Source of the DNA: JANWHQ01 sp963775275
GTDB lineage: Bacteria; Pseudomonadota; Alphaproteobacteria; Caulobacterales; Caulobacteraceae
Assembly (NCBI GenBank): GCA_963775275.1
Contig: CAVZII010000005.1
Location: forward strand, 1,860,001 to 1,924,000
Direction: 5' to 3'
Length of the DNA stretch: 64,000 bases
Shown: one piece after another, positions 54,034 through 62,621 of the stretch
How the letters are laid out: each line of letters begins with the position of its first letter
How positions within the stretch are numbered: position 1 is the stretch's first letter
The notes under the pieces: model-generated
Told to the model about the DNA's origin: nothing
Seen by the model: only the letters and a program-made list of their open reading frames with translations
Databases searched by the model: none
Made by a program: the position numbers and the translations under genes

Positions 54034-54471
54034 CTACTCGGTCCGCTTGACCAACTGCGCCCTGCGGGCCCGCGCCCGCGCCAGAAAGCGGTCCCGCACC
54101 TCAGCGAAGAGACGCGGTGGAAGCATGCCGTAGGCGCAGCTTGCCAGGCCCTGACCGGGAAGCGGTCGAAGATCAGGTCCCGGCCAAGGGAATAGGTTCA
54201 CCTCCGTGATGACGATCCAGGAGCGCTCTCCGTCGAGCCCCAGGCGCCGCTTGGTGACGGCGGGAATCTCGACGCCGTCCGCCGCGGACCTGGGCTCGGC
54301 ATGGGTGATCGGAAGCGCGTAGACGATGGTGTCCCCTTGGACTGTTCTCGCGGCGAGCAACACGGCGCAAGGCCTGTCCTTCACCCCTTCGTCCCGCCCG
54401 GCTTCGGCCTCCTCACGCCAGAGATGGGCGTAGCGGATAACGAGGCCCGGCCGCGGCTCCGGCCAGGTCAA
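54034..54471 (-). CDS. PemK/MazF-like toxin of a toxin-antitoxin pair
   Basis: A 145-residue protein with PemK/MazF-family features: PRPGLVIRYAHLWREEAEAG, KDRPCAVLLAAR and VYALPITHAEPR. These match the beta-barrel mRNA-interferase fold, but the canonical RGD/S-region residues are not all recognisable, so activity is uncertain. The ATG overlaps the stop of the Phd/YefM-like antitoxin gene by 4 bp. Known MazF-type toxins cut mRNA at short sequences and are neutralised by their antitoxin. The assignment rests on family resemblance and genetic pairing. Confidence 0.72.
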   Translation of the reverse strand: MTWPEPRPGLVIRYAHLWREEAEAGRDEGVKDRPCAVLLAARTVQGDTIVYALPITHAEPRSAADGVEIPAVTKRRLGLDGERSWIVITEVNLFPWPGPDLRPLPGQGLASCAYGMLPPRLFAEVRDRFLARARARRAQLVKRTE

Positions 54472-54731
54472 GGTTCGCCGTCGTCCAGCTCGTCGTCCAG
54501 ATGCGCGAACTCTGCGGGGATCTCCGCCAGGGCGATCCGCTCAAGCTCCCGATCGGTGATGTCCTCGGCCCGGACAACGCGGCGATCGCGGCGCTTCAGG
54601 CGGTCGTACTCGGCGGCGGAGACCACCACCAGGCGATCACGTCCGTTCCGTGTAACGGTCACCGGCTCCGTCAGGGCGTGGTCCGAGATCGCGCCGAAGT
54701 TCCGGATGAAGTCGGCGGTGGATACCCGCAT
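54468..54731 (-). CDS. Phd/YefM-like antitoxin
   Basis: I take the start at the ATG at 54731 (MRVSTADFIRNFGAISDHAL), giving 87 residues; an upstream ATG at 54770 would add 13 residues. The N-terminus is a typical Phd/YefM DNA-binding fold: FIRNFGAISDHALTEPVTVT, RNGRDRLVVVSAAEYDRLK. The acidic C-terminus, AHLDDELDDGEP, is the kind of flexible tail that covers the toxin. It overlaps the toxin gene by 4 bp and should repress the shared promoter. A pair of ATGCGT(TAT)-like palindromic stretches near 54745-54775 (catgtcatgcgtatgatgca) may be its operator. Confidence 0.8.
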   Translation of the reverse strand: MRVSTADFIRNFGAISDHALTEPVTVTRNGRDRLVVVSAAEYDRLKRRDRRVVRAEDITDRELERIALAEIPAEFAHLDDELDDGEP

Positions 54732-54796
54732 TCCATCCTCCATGTCATGCGTATGATGCACATAACGCATATTCTTTCACCCTCTATGCCCTCGCG

Positions 54797-55144
54797 TCAA
54801 AGCTTGGGTGCGCAGCGGCTTCGGGCGGCGGCCAGCAGCTCGGCCATCCGCGCCTCGTCCAGGCGGTCGAGCCACACGACCACGGCCGGATAGCCCTTCA
54901 GGTGCTCGTCGATGAAGAAGAGGTCCGGCTCGGCCTCGAGCAGCACCTGCTTCAGGACGGGATCGCACAGGACCACCAACGCGCCTGGGTTCGGGACCCT
55001 GGGCTTCCCAGGATGGACGCGCTCCTGCCAGGTCCAGGCGAATTGCCGGCCCGCCGCATACAAGCGCAGCGACTGTTCATCCGACCGGTCTTCCGCCCCG
55101 GGCAGGGAAAGGCCGATCCGTCGAACCGATTCGGGATCGGCCAT
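54797..55144 (-). CDS. MmcQ/YjbR-family protein
   Basis: A 115-residue protein from ATG 55144. The start MADPESVRRIGLSLPGAEDR, the FAWTWQERV strand, and ADPDLFFIDEHLKGYPAVVV-type end (EPDLFFIDEHLKGYPAVVVW) are typical of the MmcQ/YjbR fold (cyclic-di-GMP-independent DNA-binding-like proteins of unknown role). It is 8 bp downstream of ligJ on the same strand and may be co-transcribed, but there is no evidence that it is part of the pathway. Confidence 0.8.
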   Translation of the reverse strand: MADPESVRRIGLSLPGAEDRSDEQSLRLYAAGRQFAWTWQERVHPGKPRVPNPGALVVLCDPVLKQVLLEAEPDLFFIDEHLKGYPAVVVWLDRLDEARMAELLAAARSRCAPKL

Positions 55145-55152
55145 GCGCCTGC

Positions 55153-56182
55153 CTAGGCGGACGCCCGCGCATCCAGCAGCTTGCCGAGCCTTGGATAGAC
55201 CCGCCGGGCGTTGCCTTCGAAGATCCGCGCCTTGTCGGCGTCCGACAGTCCCGAGGCGTCGATGTAGCGCTTGGTGTCGTCGTAGTACTGGCCGGTGGTC
55301 GGATCGATCCCCCGCACCGCGCCCACCATCTCCGAGCCGAACAGGATGTTCTCCACCGGGATCACCTTGAGCAGCAGGTCGATCCCCGGCTGGTGGTAGA
55401 CGCAGGTGTCGAAGAACACGTTCTTCATCACGTGCTCGCCCAGCGGCGGGCGCTTCATGTCCTGCGCCAGGCCCCGATAACGGCCCCAGTGGTAGGGCAC
55501 CGCCCCGCCGCCGTGGGGGATGATCAGCTTCAGGTCCGGGAAGTCCTTGAACAGGTCCCCCTGGATGAACTGCATGAAGGCCGTGGTGTCGGCGTTGATG
55601 TAGTGCGCGCCGGTGGCGTGGAAGCAGGGATTGCACGAGGAGGAGACGTGGATCATCGCCGGCACGTCCAGCTCCACCATCTTCTCATAGAGCGGGTACC
55701 AGTGCCGGTCGATCAGCGGCGGCGAGGTCCACCAGCCGCCCGGACGGGTCCGGGTTCAGGTTGCAGCCGATGAAGCCGAGCTCGGTCACGCAGCGCTCCA
55801 GCTCCCTGGCGCTATGGCCCGGCGGGACGCCAGGCGACTGCGGCAGCTGGCACACGCCCACGAAATTGTCCGGATAGAGCGAGACCACCCGCGCAATCAG
55901 GTCGTTGCAGACCTGCGACCACAGAAGGCTCGTCGCCTCGTCGCCGATGTGATGGGCCATGGCCGAGGCGCGCGGCGAGAAGATCGTCAGGTCCGAGCCG
56001 CGCTCGCGCTGGAGCTTCAGCTGCGCGCCCTCCAGGCTCTCGCGAATCTCGTCGTCGGAGATCCTGGGGCGGGTCAGGCTGGCCAGCAGCGAGGCGTCGT
56101 CCAGCGCCTTGATCTGCTGCTCGCGGAACTCCTGATGCTGGTGCGGCGCGGTCGTGTAGTGCCCGTGACAGTCGATGATCAT
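55153..56182 (-). CDS. ligJ: 4-oxalomesaconate hydratase, with apparent frameshift
   Basis: An amidohydrolase-superfamily protein. From ATG 56182: MIIDCHGHYTTAPHQHQEFR, with the metal-binding HxH. It continues to VTELGFIGCNLNPDPSGR, where the frame shifts at about 55739. Removing one G from ccgtccgggcgg (a ggg run) gives SGGWWTSPPLIDRHWYPLYE, then KMVELDVPAMIHVSSSCNPC, PHGGGAVPYHWGR and FGSEMVGAVRGIDP. The restored protein is 342 residues, the LigJ length. LigJ hydrates 4-oxalomesaconate to 4-carboxy-4-hydroxy-2-oxoadipate, the step after LigI. It is probably intact in the organism. Confidence 0.87.
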
Positions 56183-56262
56183 CGCCGCTCCGCCCTCTCG
56201 CCTTTCAGGTGCGGAGCCGGGCATAGCGGCGGCCCGGATCGATGGCAATCGTCCCGCCGGCG

Positions 56263-57255
56263 CTAGCCGCCGGTCTGTTCCCCGCGCTGCTCCACATGGC
56301 CGCCGAATCCGAATCGCATGGCCGACAGCAGCTTCTCGCCAAAGGTGTGCTCCTCGCGCGAGCGGAAGCGGGCGAAGAGGGCGCTGGCCAGCACCTGGGC
56401 CGGGACGGCCTCCTCGATCGCCGCCTCCAGCGTCCAGCGGCCCTCGCCGCTGTCGGCCACATCGCCCACGAAGCCTTCGAGCGCCGGATCGTTCGCCAGA
56501 GCCTGGGCCGACAGGTCGAGCAGCCACGAACGGATCACGCTGCCGCGCCGCCAGACCTCGGCGATGTCGGGCAGGTTCAGCGCGAACCGCTCTCCTTCGG
56601 GCAGCGCCTCCGAGGCGCGGCCGCGCAGGATGTCGAAGCCCTCGGCATAGGCCTGCATCAGGCCGTACTCGATGCCGTTGTGGACCATCTTGACGAAGTG
56701 GGCCGAGCCGACCGGGCCTGTGTGCACATAGCCCTGCTCGGCGCGGGGGTCGGCGCCAGCGGGCCGGCGCGTGCGCGCGATGTCGCCCGGCCCCGGCGCC
56801 AGGGCCTTCAGCACGGGATCCAGGCGCTCCACGGTCCCGGTCGTCCCGCCCACCATCAGGCAGAAGCCTTCCTCCAGGCCCCAGACCCCGCCCGAGACCC
56901 CGATGTCGACCAGTTCCACGCCCCGCTCGTTCAGCGTCCGCGCACGGCGCAGGTCGTCGCGGTACCAGGTGTTGCCCCCATCGATCACCGTGTCGCCGGA
57001 CCCGAGCAGGCCGGCCAGGGCCTGGATGGTCTCCTCCGTGGGGGCGCCGGCCGGCAGCATCACCCAGACCGTCCGGGGCGGCTCCAGCGCCGCCGCCAGG
57101 GCCTCGAGGTCCTCGACGCCCACAGCGCCGAGACCGGCCAGTCGCCGCACCGCGCCGGCGTCCCGGTCGTAGGCCACGCAGTCGTGCCCGTGGCGCATCA
57201 GGCGCTGGGCGATCGCGCCGCCCATGCGCCCCAGCCCCACGACCGCGAGCTTCAT
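56263..57255 (-). CDS. gnd: 6-phosphogluconate dehydrogenase, decarboxylating (short form)
   Basis: A 330-residue protein from ATG 57255. The N-terminal Rossmann fold MKLAVVGLGRMGGAIAQRLM contains GxGxxG. DGGNTWYRDD and GVSGGVWGLEEGFCLMVGG carry substrate-binding residues, and KMVHNGIEYGLMQAYAEGF carries the catalytic Lys/Asn. It is the short (about 300-330-residue) branch often specific for NAD. It converts 6-phosphogluconate to ribulose-5-phosphate and CO2. The start overlaps the tal stop by 4 bp, making tkt-tal-gnd one operon. Confidence 0.92.
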   Translation of the reverse strand: MKLAVVGLGRMGGAIAQRLMRHGHDCVAYDRDAGAVRRLAGLGAVGVEDLEALAAALEPPRTVWVMLPAGAPTEETIQALAGLLGSGDTVIDGGNTWYRDDLRRARTLNERGVELVDIGVSGGVWGLEEGFCLMVGGTTGTVERLDPVLKALAPGPGDIARTRRPAGADPRAEQGYVHTGPVGSAHFVKMVHNGIEYGLMQAYAEGFDILRGRASEALPEGERFALNLPDIAEVWRRGSVIRSWLLDLSAQALANDPALEGFVGDVADSGEGRWTLEAAIEEAVPAQVLASALFARFRSREEHTFGEKLLSAMRFGFGGHVEQRGEQTGG

Positions 57256-58406
57256 GCGCCTGCGCCTTCGCGGGCCGCGATCACCGCGGCGCGCTTCTTC
57301 GCCACCGCGTCCATCAGCGAATCGAAGGCGTCGGCGAACAGCTTCACCCCCTCCTCGACCAGCACGTCGGTGACGGCGTCGAGGTCGAAACCCAGGCGCC
57401 GCATCTCGGCCATCACCTCGTGAGCCTCCTTGAGCCCTTCGGTCAGGCTCGGTCGCGCCCGGCCGTGGTCGCGGAAAGCGTCGAGCGTCTTGGTCGGCAG
57501 GGTGTTGACGGTCTCCGGCCCGATCAGGGTCTCCACATAGAGCACGTCCGAAAAGGCCGGGTCCTTGGTTCCGGTCGAGGCCCACAGCAGGCGCTGAGGC
57601 GAGGCGCCGGCCGCGGCCAGGTCGTGCCAGCGCGACGTCTCGATCAGTTCCAGCCAGCGCTGGTAGGCGAGCTTGGCGTTGGCGATCGCCACCTTGCCCC
57701 TCAGCGCCTTCAGCGCCTCGGCCTCCTCGCCCGCCCCGGCGGCGAGGCGCCGGTCGATCTCGGAGTCGATCTTCACGTCGATGCGGCTGACGAAGAAGCT
57801 CGCGACGCCGTGGACCTTGCCGACATCCCCGCCCGCGGCCTTCAGGTCCTCGAGCCCGGCGGTATGGGCCTCGGCGGCGGCGAGATAGGCGTCGATGCCG
57901 AACAGCAGGGTGACGTTGACGTTGATCCCCTCGCCGATGAGGGTTCGGATCGCCTCTGGCCCGGCGGTGGTGCCCGGGACCTTGACCATCAGGTTGGGCC
58001 GGTCCACCTGCGCCCAAAGCCGCCGCGCTTCCTCGATGGTGCCCTTCGCGTCCATGGCCAGGTGCGGCGAGACCTCCAGGCTGACGAAGCCGTCCTTGCC
58101 GCCAAGGCGGTCGTAGACCGGCCTCAGCACGTCCGCCGCGCCCTGGATGTCCGAGATGGCAAGGCGCTCGTAGAGCGCGCCGGCGTCCTGGTCGCCCTTG
58201 TCGAGCAGCGCCCGGATCCGCCCATCGTAGTCGTCCGTGTCGCCGATCGCCTTCTCGAAGATCGAGGGGTTGGAGGTCAGGCCCTTGACCCCGTCCTCGC
58301 GGACCAGCCGCGCCAGGTCGCCGTCGTCGATGATCTTGCGGTGCAGGTAGTCCAGCCAGATCGCCTGGCCGAGCTCGGCAAGCTGAAGCAAAGGGTTGAC
58401 GCTCAC
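57252..58406 (-). CDS. tal: Transaldolase
   Basis: A 384-residue transaldolase. Family motifs are GVKGLTSNPSIFEKAIGDTD and the Schiff-base lysine in PNLMVKVPGTTAGPEAI, followed by GINVNVTLLFGIDAYLAAAE and RLLWASTGTKDPAFSD. It exchanges three-carbon units between sedoheptulose-7-phosphate and glyceraldehyde-3-phosphate in the non-oxidative pentose phosphate branch. Its length and motifs match the longer bacterial transaldolase class. It overlaps tkt by 4 bp upstream and gnd by 4 bp downstream. Confidence 0.95.
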   Translation of the reverse strand: MSVNPLLQLAELGQAIWLDYLHRKIIDDGDLARLVREDGVKGLTSNPSIFEKAIGDTDDYDGRIRALLDKGDQDAGALYERLAISDIQGAADVLRPVYDRLGGKDGFVSLEVSPHLAMDAKGTIEEARRLWAQVDRPNLMVKVPGTTAGPEAIRTLIGEGINVNVTLLFGIDAYLAAAEAHTAGLEDLKAAGGDVGKVHGVASFFVSRIDVKIDSEIDRRLAAGAGEEAEALKALRGKVAIANAKLAYQRWLELIETSRWHDLAAAGASPQRLLWASTGTKDPAFSDVLYVETLIGPETVNTLPTKTLDAFRDHGRARPSLTEGLKEAHEVMAEMRRLGFDLDAVTDVLVEEGVKLFADAFDSLMDAVAKKRAAVIAAREGAGA

Positions 58407-60511
58407 GACTCGTTCTCCTTGCGGCCTGGCGCCCGGGCGAGCTGGCGCCGCGCCGCCTGATAGACATGTTCCACGGTGAAGCCAAAGTGCTCCAGGGCCT
58501 CCTTGCCGGGCGCCGAGGTTCCGAAGCTGTGCATGGCCAGGATTTCGCCGGCCGGTCCCGCGTAACGGTCCCAGCCGAGCCGCGCGGCGGCTTCCACCGC
58601 GACCCTGGGCGTCACGGCCGGCGGCAGCACCTCGTCACGGTAGGCGGCGTCCTGGGCTTCGAAGAGATCGAAGCTCGGCAGGGAGACCACGCGGCTTGCG
58701 ACCCCTTCGCCCGTCAGCCGCTCGTGCGCCTGAAGGCACAGGGCGACCTCGCTTCCCGAGGCGATCAGGATCACCTGCGGCGGCGATCCGCCGTCCGCCA
58801 GCACGTAGCCGCCGCGCGCGAGCAGCGAGGCCGGGCCGTATCGGGTCCTGTCGAGCACCGGCAGGGCCTGTCGGGTCAGGACCAGGCACGCGGGCCGTTC
58901 GTTCTGGCTCAGGATCGTCCGCCAGGCCTCGGCCGTCTCGTTGGCGTCGCAGGGCCGGATCACCATCATTCCCGGAATGGCCCTCAGCGCGGCGAGCTGC
59001 TCGATCGGCTGATGGGTCGGCCCGTCCTGGCCCAGTCCCACCGAGTCGTGGGTGAAGACGAAGACGGGCGCCAGCTCCATCAGCGCCGCCAGCCGCGTGG
59101 GCGGGCGCATGTAGTCGCTGAAGATCAGGAAGGTGCCCGTGTAGGCGCGAAGGCCCGAGGCGCATAGGCCGTTGGCGATGGCGCCCATCACGTGCTCGCG
59201 CACGCCGAAGTGCAGGTTGCGTCCACCGTAGGACGCCGCCTCGTAGTCTTCCGCGCCGGCGATCAGGGTCTTGGTCGAGGGGGCGAGGTCGGCGGCGCCG
59301 CCCATCAGCCACGGCCAGCGCAGAGCGACGGCGTTCAGCGCCTTTCCCGAGGCCTCGCGCGTCGCCATGCCCTTTGGGTCGGGAGCGAAGACGGGGACGT
59401 CCGCGTCCCATCCATCGGGCGGCTCGCCCGCCGCGATCCGGCCGAGCTCCGCCGCCAGGTCCGGCCAGTTGCGGCGATATCGGTCCGTCAGCGTCCGCCA
59501 GGCGTCGTGCAGCTCGCGCCCGCGGGCGCCGAGGCTCTCGTCGAACCGCTCGCGCACGCCCTCGGGGACCAGGAACTTCGCCTCTTCCGGCCAGCCGTAG
59601 GCGCGTTTGGTCAGGCGGATCTCCTTCTCGCCCATGGGATCGCTGTGGGCCTTGGAGGTTCCCTGGATGTCCGGCGCGCCATAGCCGATCACGCTCCTGA
59701 CCTTAATCAGGGTCGGCCGGTCATCCGTCTCCAGGAAGGCGTCCACCGCCCCGGCGAAGGCCTCGGCGTCATTGGCGTCGGTCACCTCGTGGACCGCCCA
59801 GCCATAGCCCTCGAACCGGCGCGTCACGTCCTCGCTGAAGGCGAGGTCGGTCGGGCCCTCGATGGAGACGTGGTTGTCGTCGTAGATCCAGCAGAGGTTG
59901 GAGAGCTTCAGGTGTCCGGCGATGGAGGCCGCCTCGCCCGAGATCCCTTCCATCATGTCGCCGTCGCTGCAGACGACATAGACGCGATAGTCGAACAGCG
60001 TGCAGCCCGGCCGGTTGTAGCGCGTCTCCAGCCACCGTTCGGCCATGGCCATGCCCACGCTGTTGGCGACTCCCTGGCCGAGCGGCCCGGTGGTGATCTC
60101 CACGCCCGTCGTCACGCCCCGCTCGGGATGGCCGGGGCAGACGCTTCCCAGCTGGCGGAACGCCATGACGTCCTGGAGGCTCACCGCCGGCCGGTCGAGG
60201 GGACGTCCCTTCCGGTCCAGCGCCTTCACGCCGGCCAGGCAAAGCAGGGCGTACAGCAGCATCGAGGCGTGGCCGTTGGACAGGACGAACCGGTCGCGGT
60301 TCGGCCAGGCGGCGTCGTCGGGATCGGTGCGCAGGAACCGGGTCCAAAGGGTGTAGGCCACGCACGCAAGGCCCATGGGGGCGCCCGGGTGGCCGGACCC
60401 CGCCTTCTCCACCGCATCCATGGCCAGGGTGCGGATGGTGTCGACGGCGAGCCGGTCGACGTCGCGCGCCGCCGCGTCGCCGCTCGTCTCGAGCCTGTCG
60501 GTGGAGGTCAT
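58403..60511 (-). CDS. tkt: Transketolase
   Basis: I choose ATG 60511 (GGAGG-like region upstream), giving 702 residues; the frame is open for 77 further codons that overlap the divergent zwf promoter region. Features: GSGHPGAPMGLACVAYTLW, the thiamine-diphosphate motif SDGDMMEGISGEAASIAGHL, HDSVGLGQDGPTHQPIEQLA, and VSLPSFDLFEAQD. It transfers two-carbon units between sugar phosphates with TPP and magnesium. First gene of tkt-tal-gnd, divergent from zwf with 127 bp between starts, so all four pentose phosphate genes share one control region. Confidence 0.96.
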   Translation of the reverse strand: MTSTDRLETSGDAAARDVDRLAVDTIRTLAMDAVEKAGSGHPGAPMGLACVAYTLWTRFLRTDPDDAAWPNRDRFVLSNGHASMLLYALLCLAGVKALDRKGRPLDRPAVSLQDVMAFRQLGSVCPGHPERGVTTGVEITTGPLGQGVANSVGMAMAERWLETRYNRPGCTLFDYRVYVVCSDGDMMEGISGEAASIAGHLKLSNLCWIYDDNHVSIEGPTDLAFSEDVTRRFEGYGWAVHEVTDANDAEAFAGAVDAFLETDDRPTLIKVRSVIGYGAPDIQGTSKAHSDPMGEKEIRLTKRAYGWPEEAKFLVPEGVRERFDESLGARGRELHDAWRTLTDRYRRNWPDLAAELGRIAAGEPPDGWDADVPVFAPDPKGMATREASGKALNAVALRWPWLMGGAADLAPSTKTLIAGAEDYEAASYGGRNLHFGVREHVMGAIANGLCASGLRAYTGTFLIFSDYMRPPTRLAALMELAPVFVFTHDSVGLGQDGPTHQPIEQLAALRAIPGMMVIRPCDANETAEAWRTILSQNERPACLVLTRQALPVLDRTRYGPASLLARGGYVLADGGSPPQVILIASGSEVALCLQAHERLTGEGVASRVVSLPSFDLFEAQDAAYRDEVLPPAVTPRVAVEAAARLGWDRYAGPAGEILAMHSFGTSAPGKEALEHFGFTVEHVYQAARRQLARAPGRKENES

Positions 60512-60638
60512 GATCGACGCCTCTCTTTCGCCCCGCCCGGCTCGCGCCACTAAGCGCAAGCGCAACGGCCGGGGAGGGTCGAGGTTCCCGCGCCGGAACC
60601 GCGATGCTCGCAGCTCGTTTTGCTCCCGTTCCTCTGCG

Positions 60639-62189
60639 ATGACAAAGTCCTCCAAACCCGCTGCGGCGACCTTGCCGTCCGATTCGCGCGTCGCGCCCGA
60701 TTGCGTGCTGGTGATCTTCGGCGCCGGCGGCGACCTCACCAAGCGCCTGCTCGTTCCCGCTCTCTACAGCCTCTCGCGACAGCGTCTCTTGGCGCCGGGC
60801 TTCAGGATCATCGGGGTCGATCACAATGCGCAGGACGGCGATGGCTTCCGCAAGGACCTGTGCGATTTCCTGGAGAGCCTCGCCGCGGACCCGTGCAGCG
60901 AGTTCGAGGCTGGACGGATCGACCAGCGGGCCTGGGATCGGCTGAGCGCCCGGATCGACTACATCGCGGGCGACTTCGAGGATCCGGCCGCCTATCGCTC
61001 GATCGCCGAGCATCTCGAGGACGGGGATGGCGCCGGCGGCCGCTCGGCGATCTTCTACTGCGCCACCGCGCCCCGCTTCTTCGCGGCGATCGCGTCCCGG
61101 CTCGCCCGCGCGGGCCTGGCCAAGGCGCCGGCGCGGGGGTTCCGGCGCCTGGTGGTGGAGAAGCCCTTCGGCCATGACCTGCGCTCGGCCGCCGAGCTGA
61201 ACCGAAAGCTGCTCGAGGACTGGCGCGAGGCCCAGGTCTTCCGGATCGATCACTTCCTCGGCAAGGAGACCGTCCAGAACATCCTGGCGCTGCGCTTCGC
61301 CAACGGCGTCTTCGAGCCGCTGTGGAGCCGGGCCCACATCGACCACGTCCAGATCACCGCGGCCGAGACGGTGGACGTGGCGGATCGGGGCCGCTTCTAC
61401 GAGCAGACTGGCGCGCTTCGGGACATGGTGCCCAACCATCTCTTCCAGCTCCTCTCCACCGCCGCCATGGAGCCCCCCAACAGCTTCGACGCCGCCGAGG
61501 TGGACGCCGAGCGGGCCAAGGTGATCGAGGCGATCCGACGTGAGGGTCCCGGCCAGGCCGGCGCCGACTCGGTGCGCGGCCAGTACCGCGCGGGGGTGGT
61601 CGAGGGGCGCAGGATCGCCGACTACCGCAAGGCGCCCGAGGTCGACCCGGCGAGCCAGGTCGAGACCTACGTCGCGCTCAGGCTCTGGATCGACAACTGG
61701 CGCTGGGCGGGCGTGCCCTTCTATGTGCGCACCGGCAAGGCGCTTGGCGTCCGATGCACCCAGGTGGTGGTGCGCTTCAAGCCGGCGCCGCACCTGCTCT
61801 TCCGCCGCGCGGCGGGGCGGCCCGAGCCGAACGAGCTGGCGCTGCAGATCCAGCCCAGGGAGGGCGTGTCGCTCAGCTTCAAGGCGCGCTCGCCGGGCCC
61901 CGAGCTCAGGCTCGCGCCGGTCGAGATGGCCTTCCGCTATGCCGACGCGTTCAGCGCTCGCACGGGCGTCGGCTATGAGACCCTGCTTTACGACTGCATG
62001 CTGGGCGAGCGCACCCTGTTCCAGGACGCGCGCACCATCGAGCTCAGCTGGGGCGCGGTGCAGCCCTTCCTTGACGCCTGGGCCGCGGGCGAGGGCGAAC
62101 TGGAGGCCTACCGCGCGGGCAGCGACGGCCCGGTCGCGGCGGCGGGGCTCCTGAAGCGCGACGGGCGCTCCTGGCGTCCCATGGGCTGA
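60639..62189 (+). CDS. zwf: Glucose-6-phosphate dehydrogenase
   Basis: From ATG 60639, 516 residues. It has the coenzyme motif VIFGAGGDLTKRLLVPALYS, the EKPFGHD substrate segment, and the catalytic RIDHFLGKE (His). The C-terminal half has YDCMLGERTLFQ and WRWAGVPFYVRTGKALG. It oxidises glucose-6-phosphate to the lactone with NADP (or NAD). It is divergent from tkt-tal-gnd. No 6-phosphogluconolactonase (pgl) or Entner-Doudoroff (edd/eda) genes are adjacent. The second dioxygenase pair starts 85 bp downstream. Confidence 0.95.
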   Translation: MTKSSKPAAATLPSDSRVAPDCVLVIFGAGGDLTKRLLVPALYSLSRQRLLAPGFRIIGVDHNAQDGDGFRKDLCDFLESLAADPCSEFEAGRIDQRAWDRLSARIDYIAGDFEDPAAYRSIAEHLEDGDGAGGRSAIFYCATAPRFFAAIASRLARAGLAKAPARGFRRLVVEKPFGHDLRSAAELNRKLLEDWREAQVFRIDHFLGKETVQNILALRFANGVFEPLWSRAHIDHVQITAAETVDVADRGRFYEQTGALRDMVPNHLFQLLSTAAMEPPNSFDAAEVDAERAKVIEAIRREGPGQAGADSVRGQYRAGVVEGRRIADYRKAPEVDPASQVETYVALRLWIDNWRWAGVPFYVRTGKALGVRCTQVVVRFKPAPHLLFRRAAGRPEPNELALQIQPREGVSLSFKARSPGPELRLAPVEMAFRYADAFSARTGVGYETLLYDCMLGERTLFQDARTIELSWGAVQPFLDAWAAGEGELEAYRAGSDGPVAAAGLLKRDGRSWRPMG

Positions 62190-62274
62190 ACCTGCGATCG
62201 TCGCGTCGTCGATTGACCCAGGTCAAGGAGCCGCGGGACGGCGGCCTTCATGAGAGGCCGTGGAGGAGGCGGTC

Positions 62275-62619
62275 ATGAGCCATGTGCACGACATACCCGG
62301 GACGACCATCTTCGGCGCCGAGGAAGCGCAGAAGGGCTACGGCCTCAACAAGATGTGCTTCTCGTTCAACGACAAGGCCAATCGCGATGCGTTCCTGAAG
62401 GATGAGGACGCCTACTGCGCCAAGTTCGCCCTCACGGCCGCCCAGCGCGACGCGGTCAAGCGGCGCAACGTCCTGGACATGATCGCCGAGGGCGGGAACG
62501 TCTACTACCTGGCCAAGCTCGCGGGGATCTTCGGGCTGAACGTCCAGGACATCGGCGCCCAGCAGACCGGCATGAGCCTGGACGCCTTCAAGGCAAAGCT
62601 TCTGGAAGCGGGGAGGTAA
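62275..62619 (+). CDS. LigA-type extradiol dioxygenase small subunit (second copy)
   Basis: A 114-residue LigA-domain protein from ATG 62275, preceded by GGAGGAGG; a GTG five codons upstream overlaps that site and is less likely. The sequence (HDIPGTTIFGAEEAQKGYGL, KMCFSFNDKANRDAFLKDED, GMSLDAFKAKL) is clearly related to LigA but diverged from the copy at 50813-51208. Two bases separate it from the LigB-type gene, so they form one enzyme. The substrate may be protocatechuate, gallate, or another catecholic acid; the sequence alone does not decide. Confidence 0.87.
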   Translation: MSHVHDIPGTTIFGAEEAQKGYGLNKMCFSFNDKANRDAFLKDEDAYCAKFALTAAQRDAVKRRNVLDMIAEGGNVYYLAKLAGIFGLNVQDIGAQQTGMSLDAFKAKLLEAGR

Positions 62620-62621
62620 GC

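Noticed and set aside
60512..60742. A 77-residue extension of transketolase
   Set aside because: It overlaps the zwf start and control region and does not match the family N-terminus.
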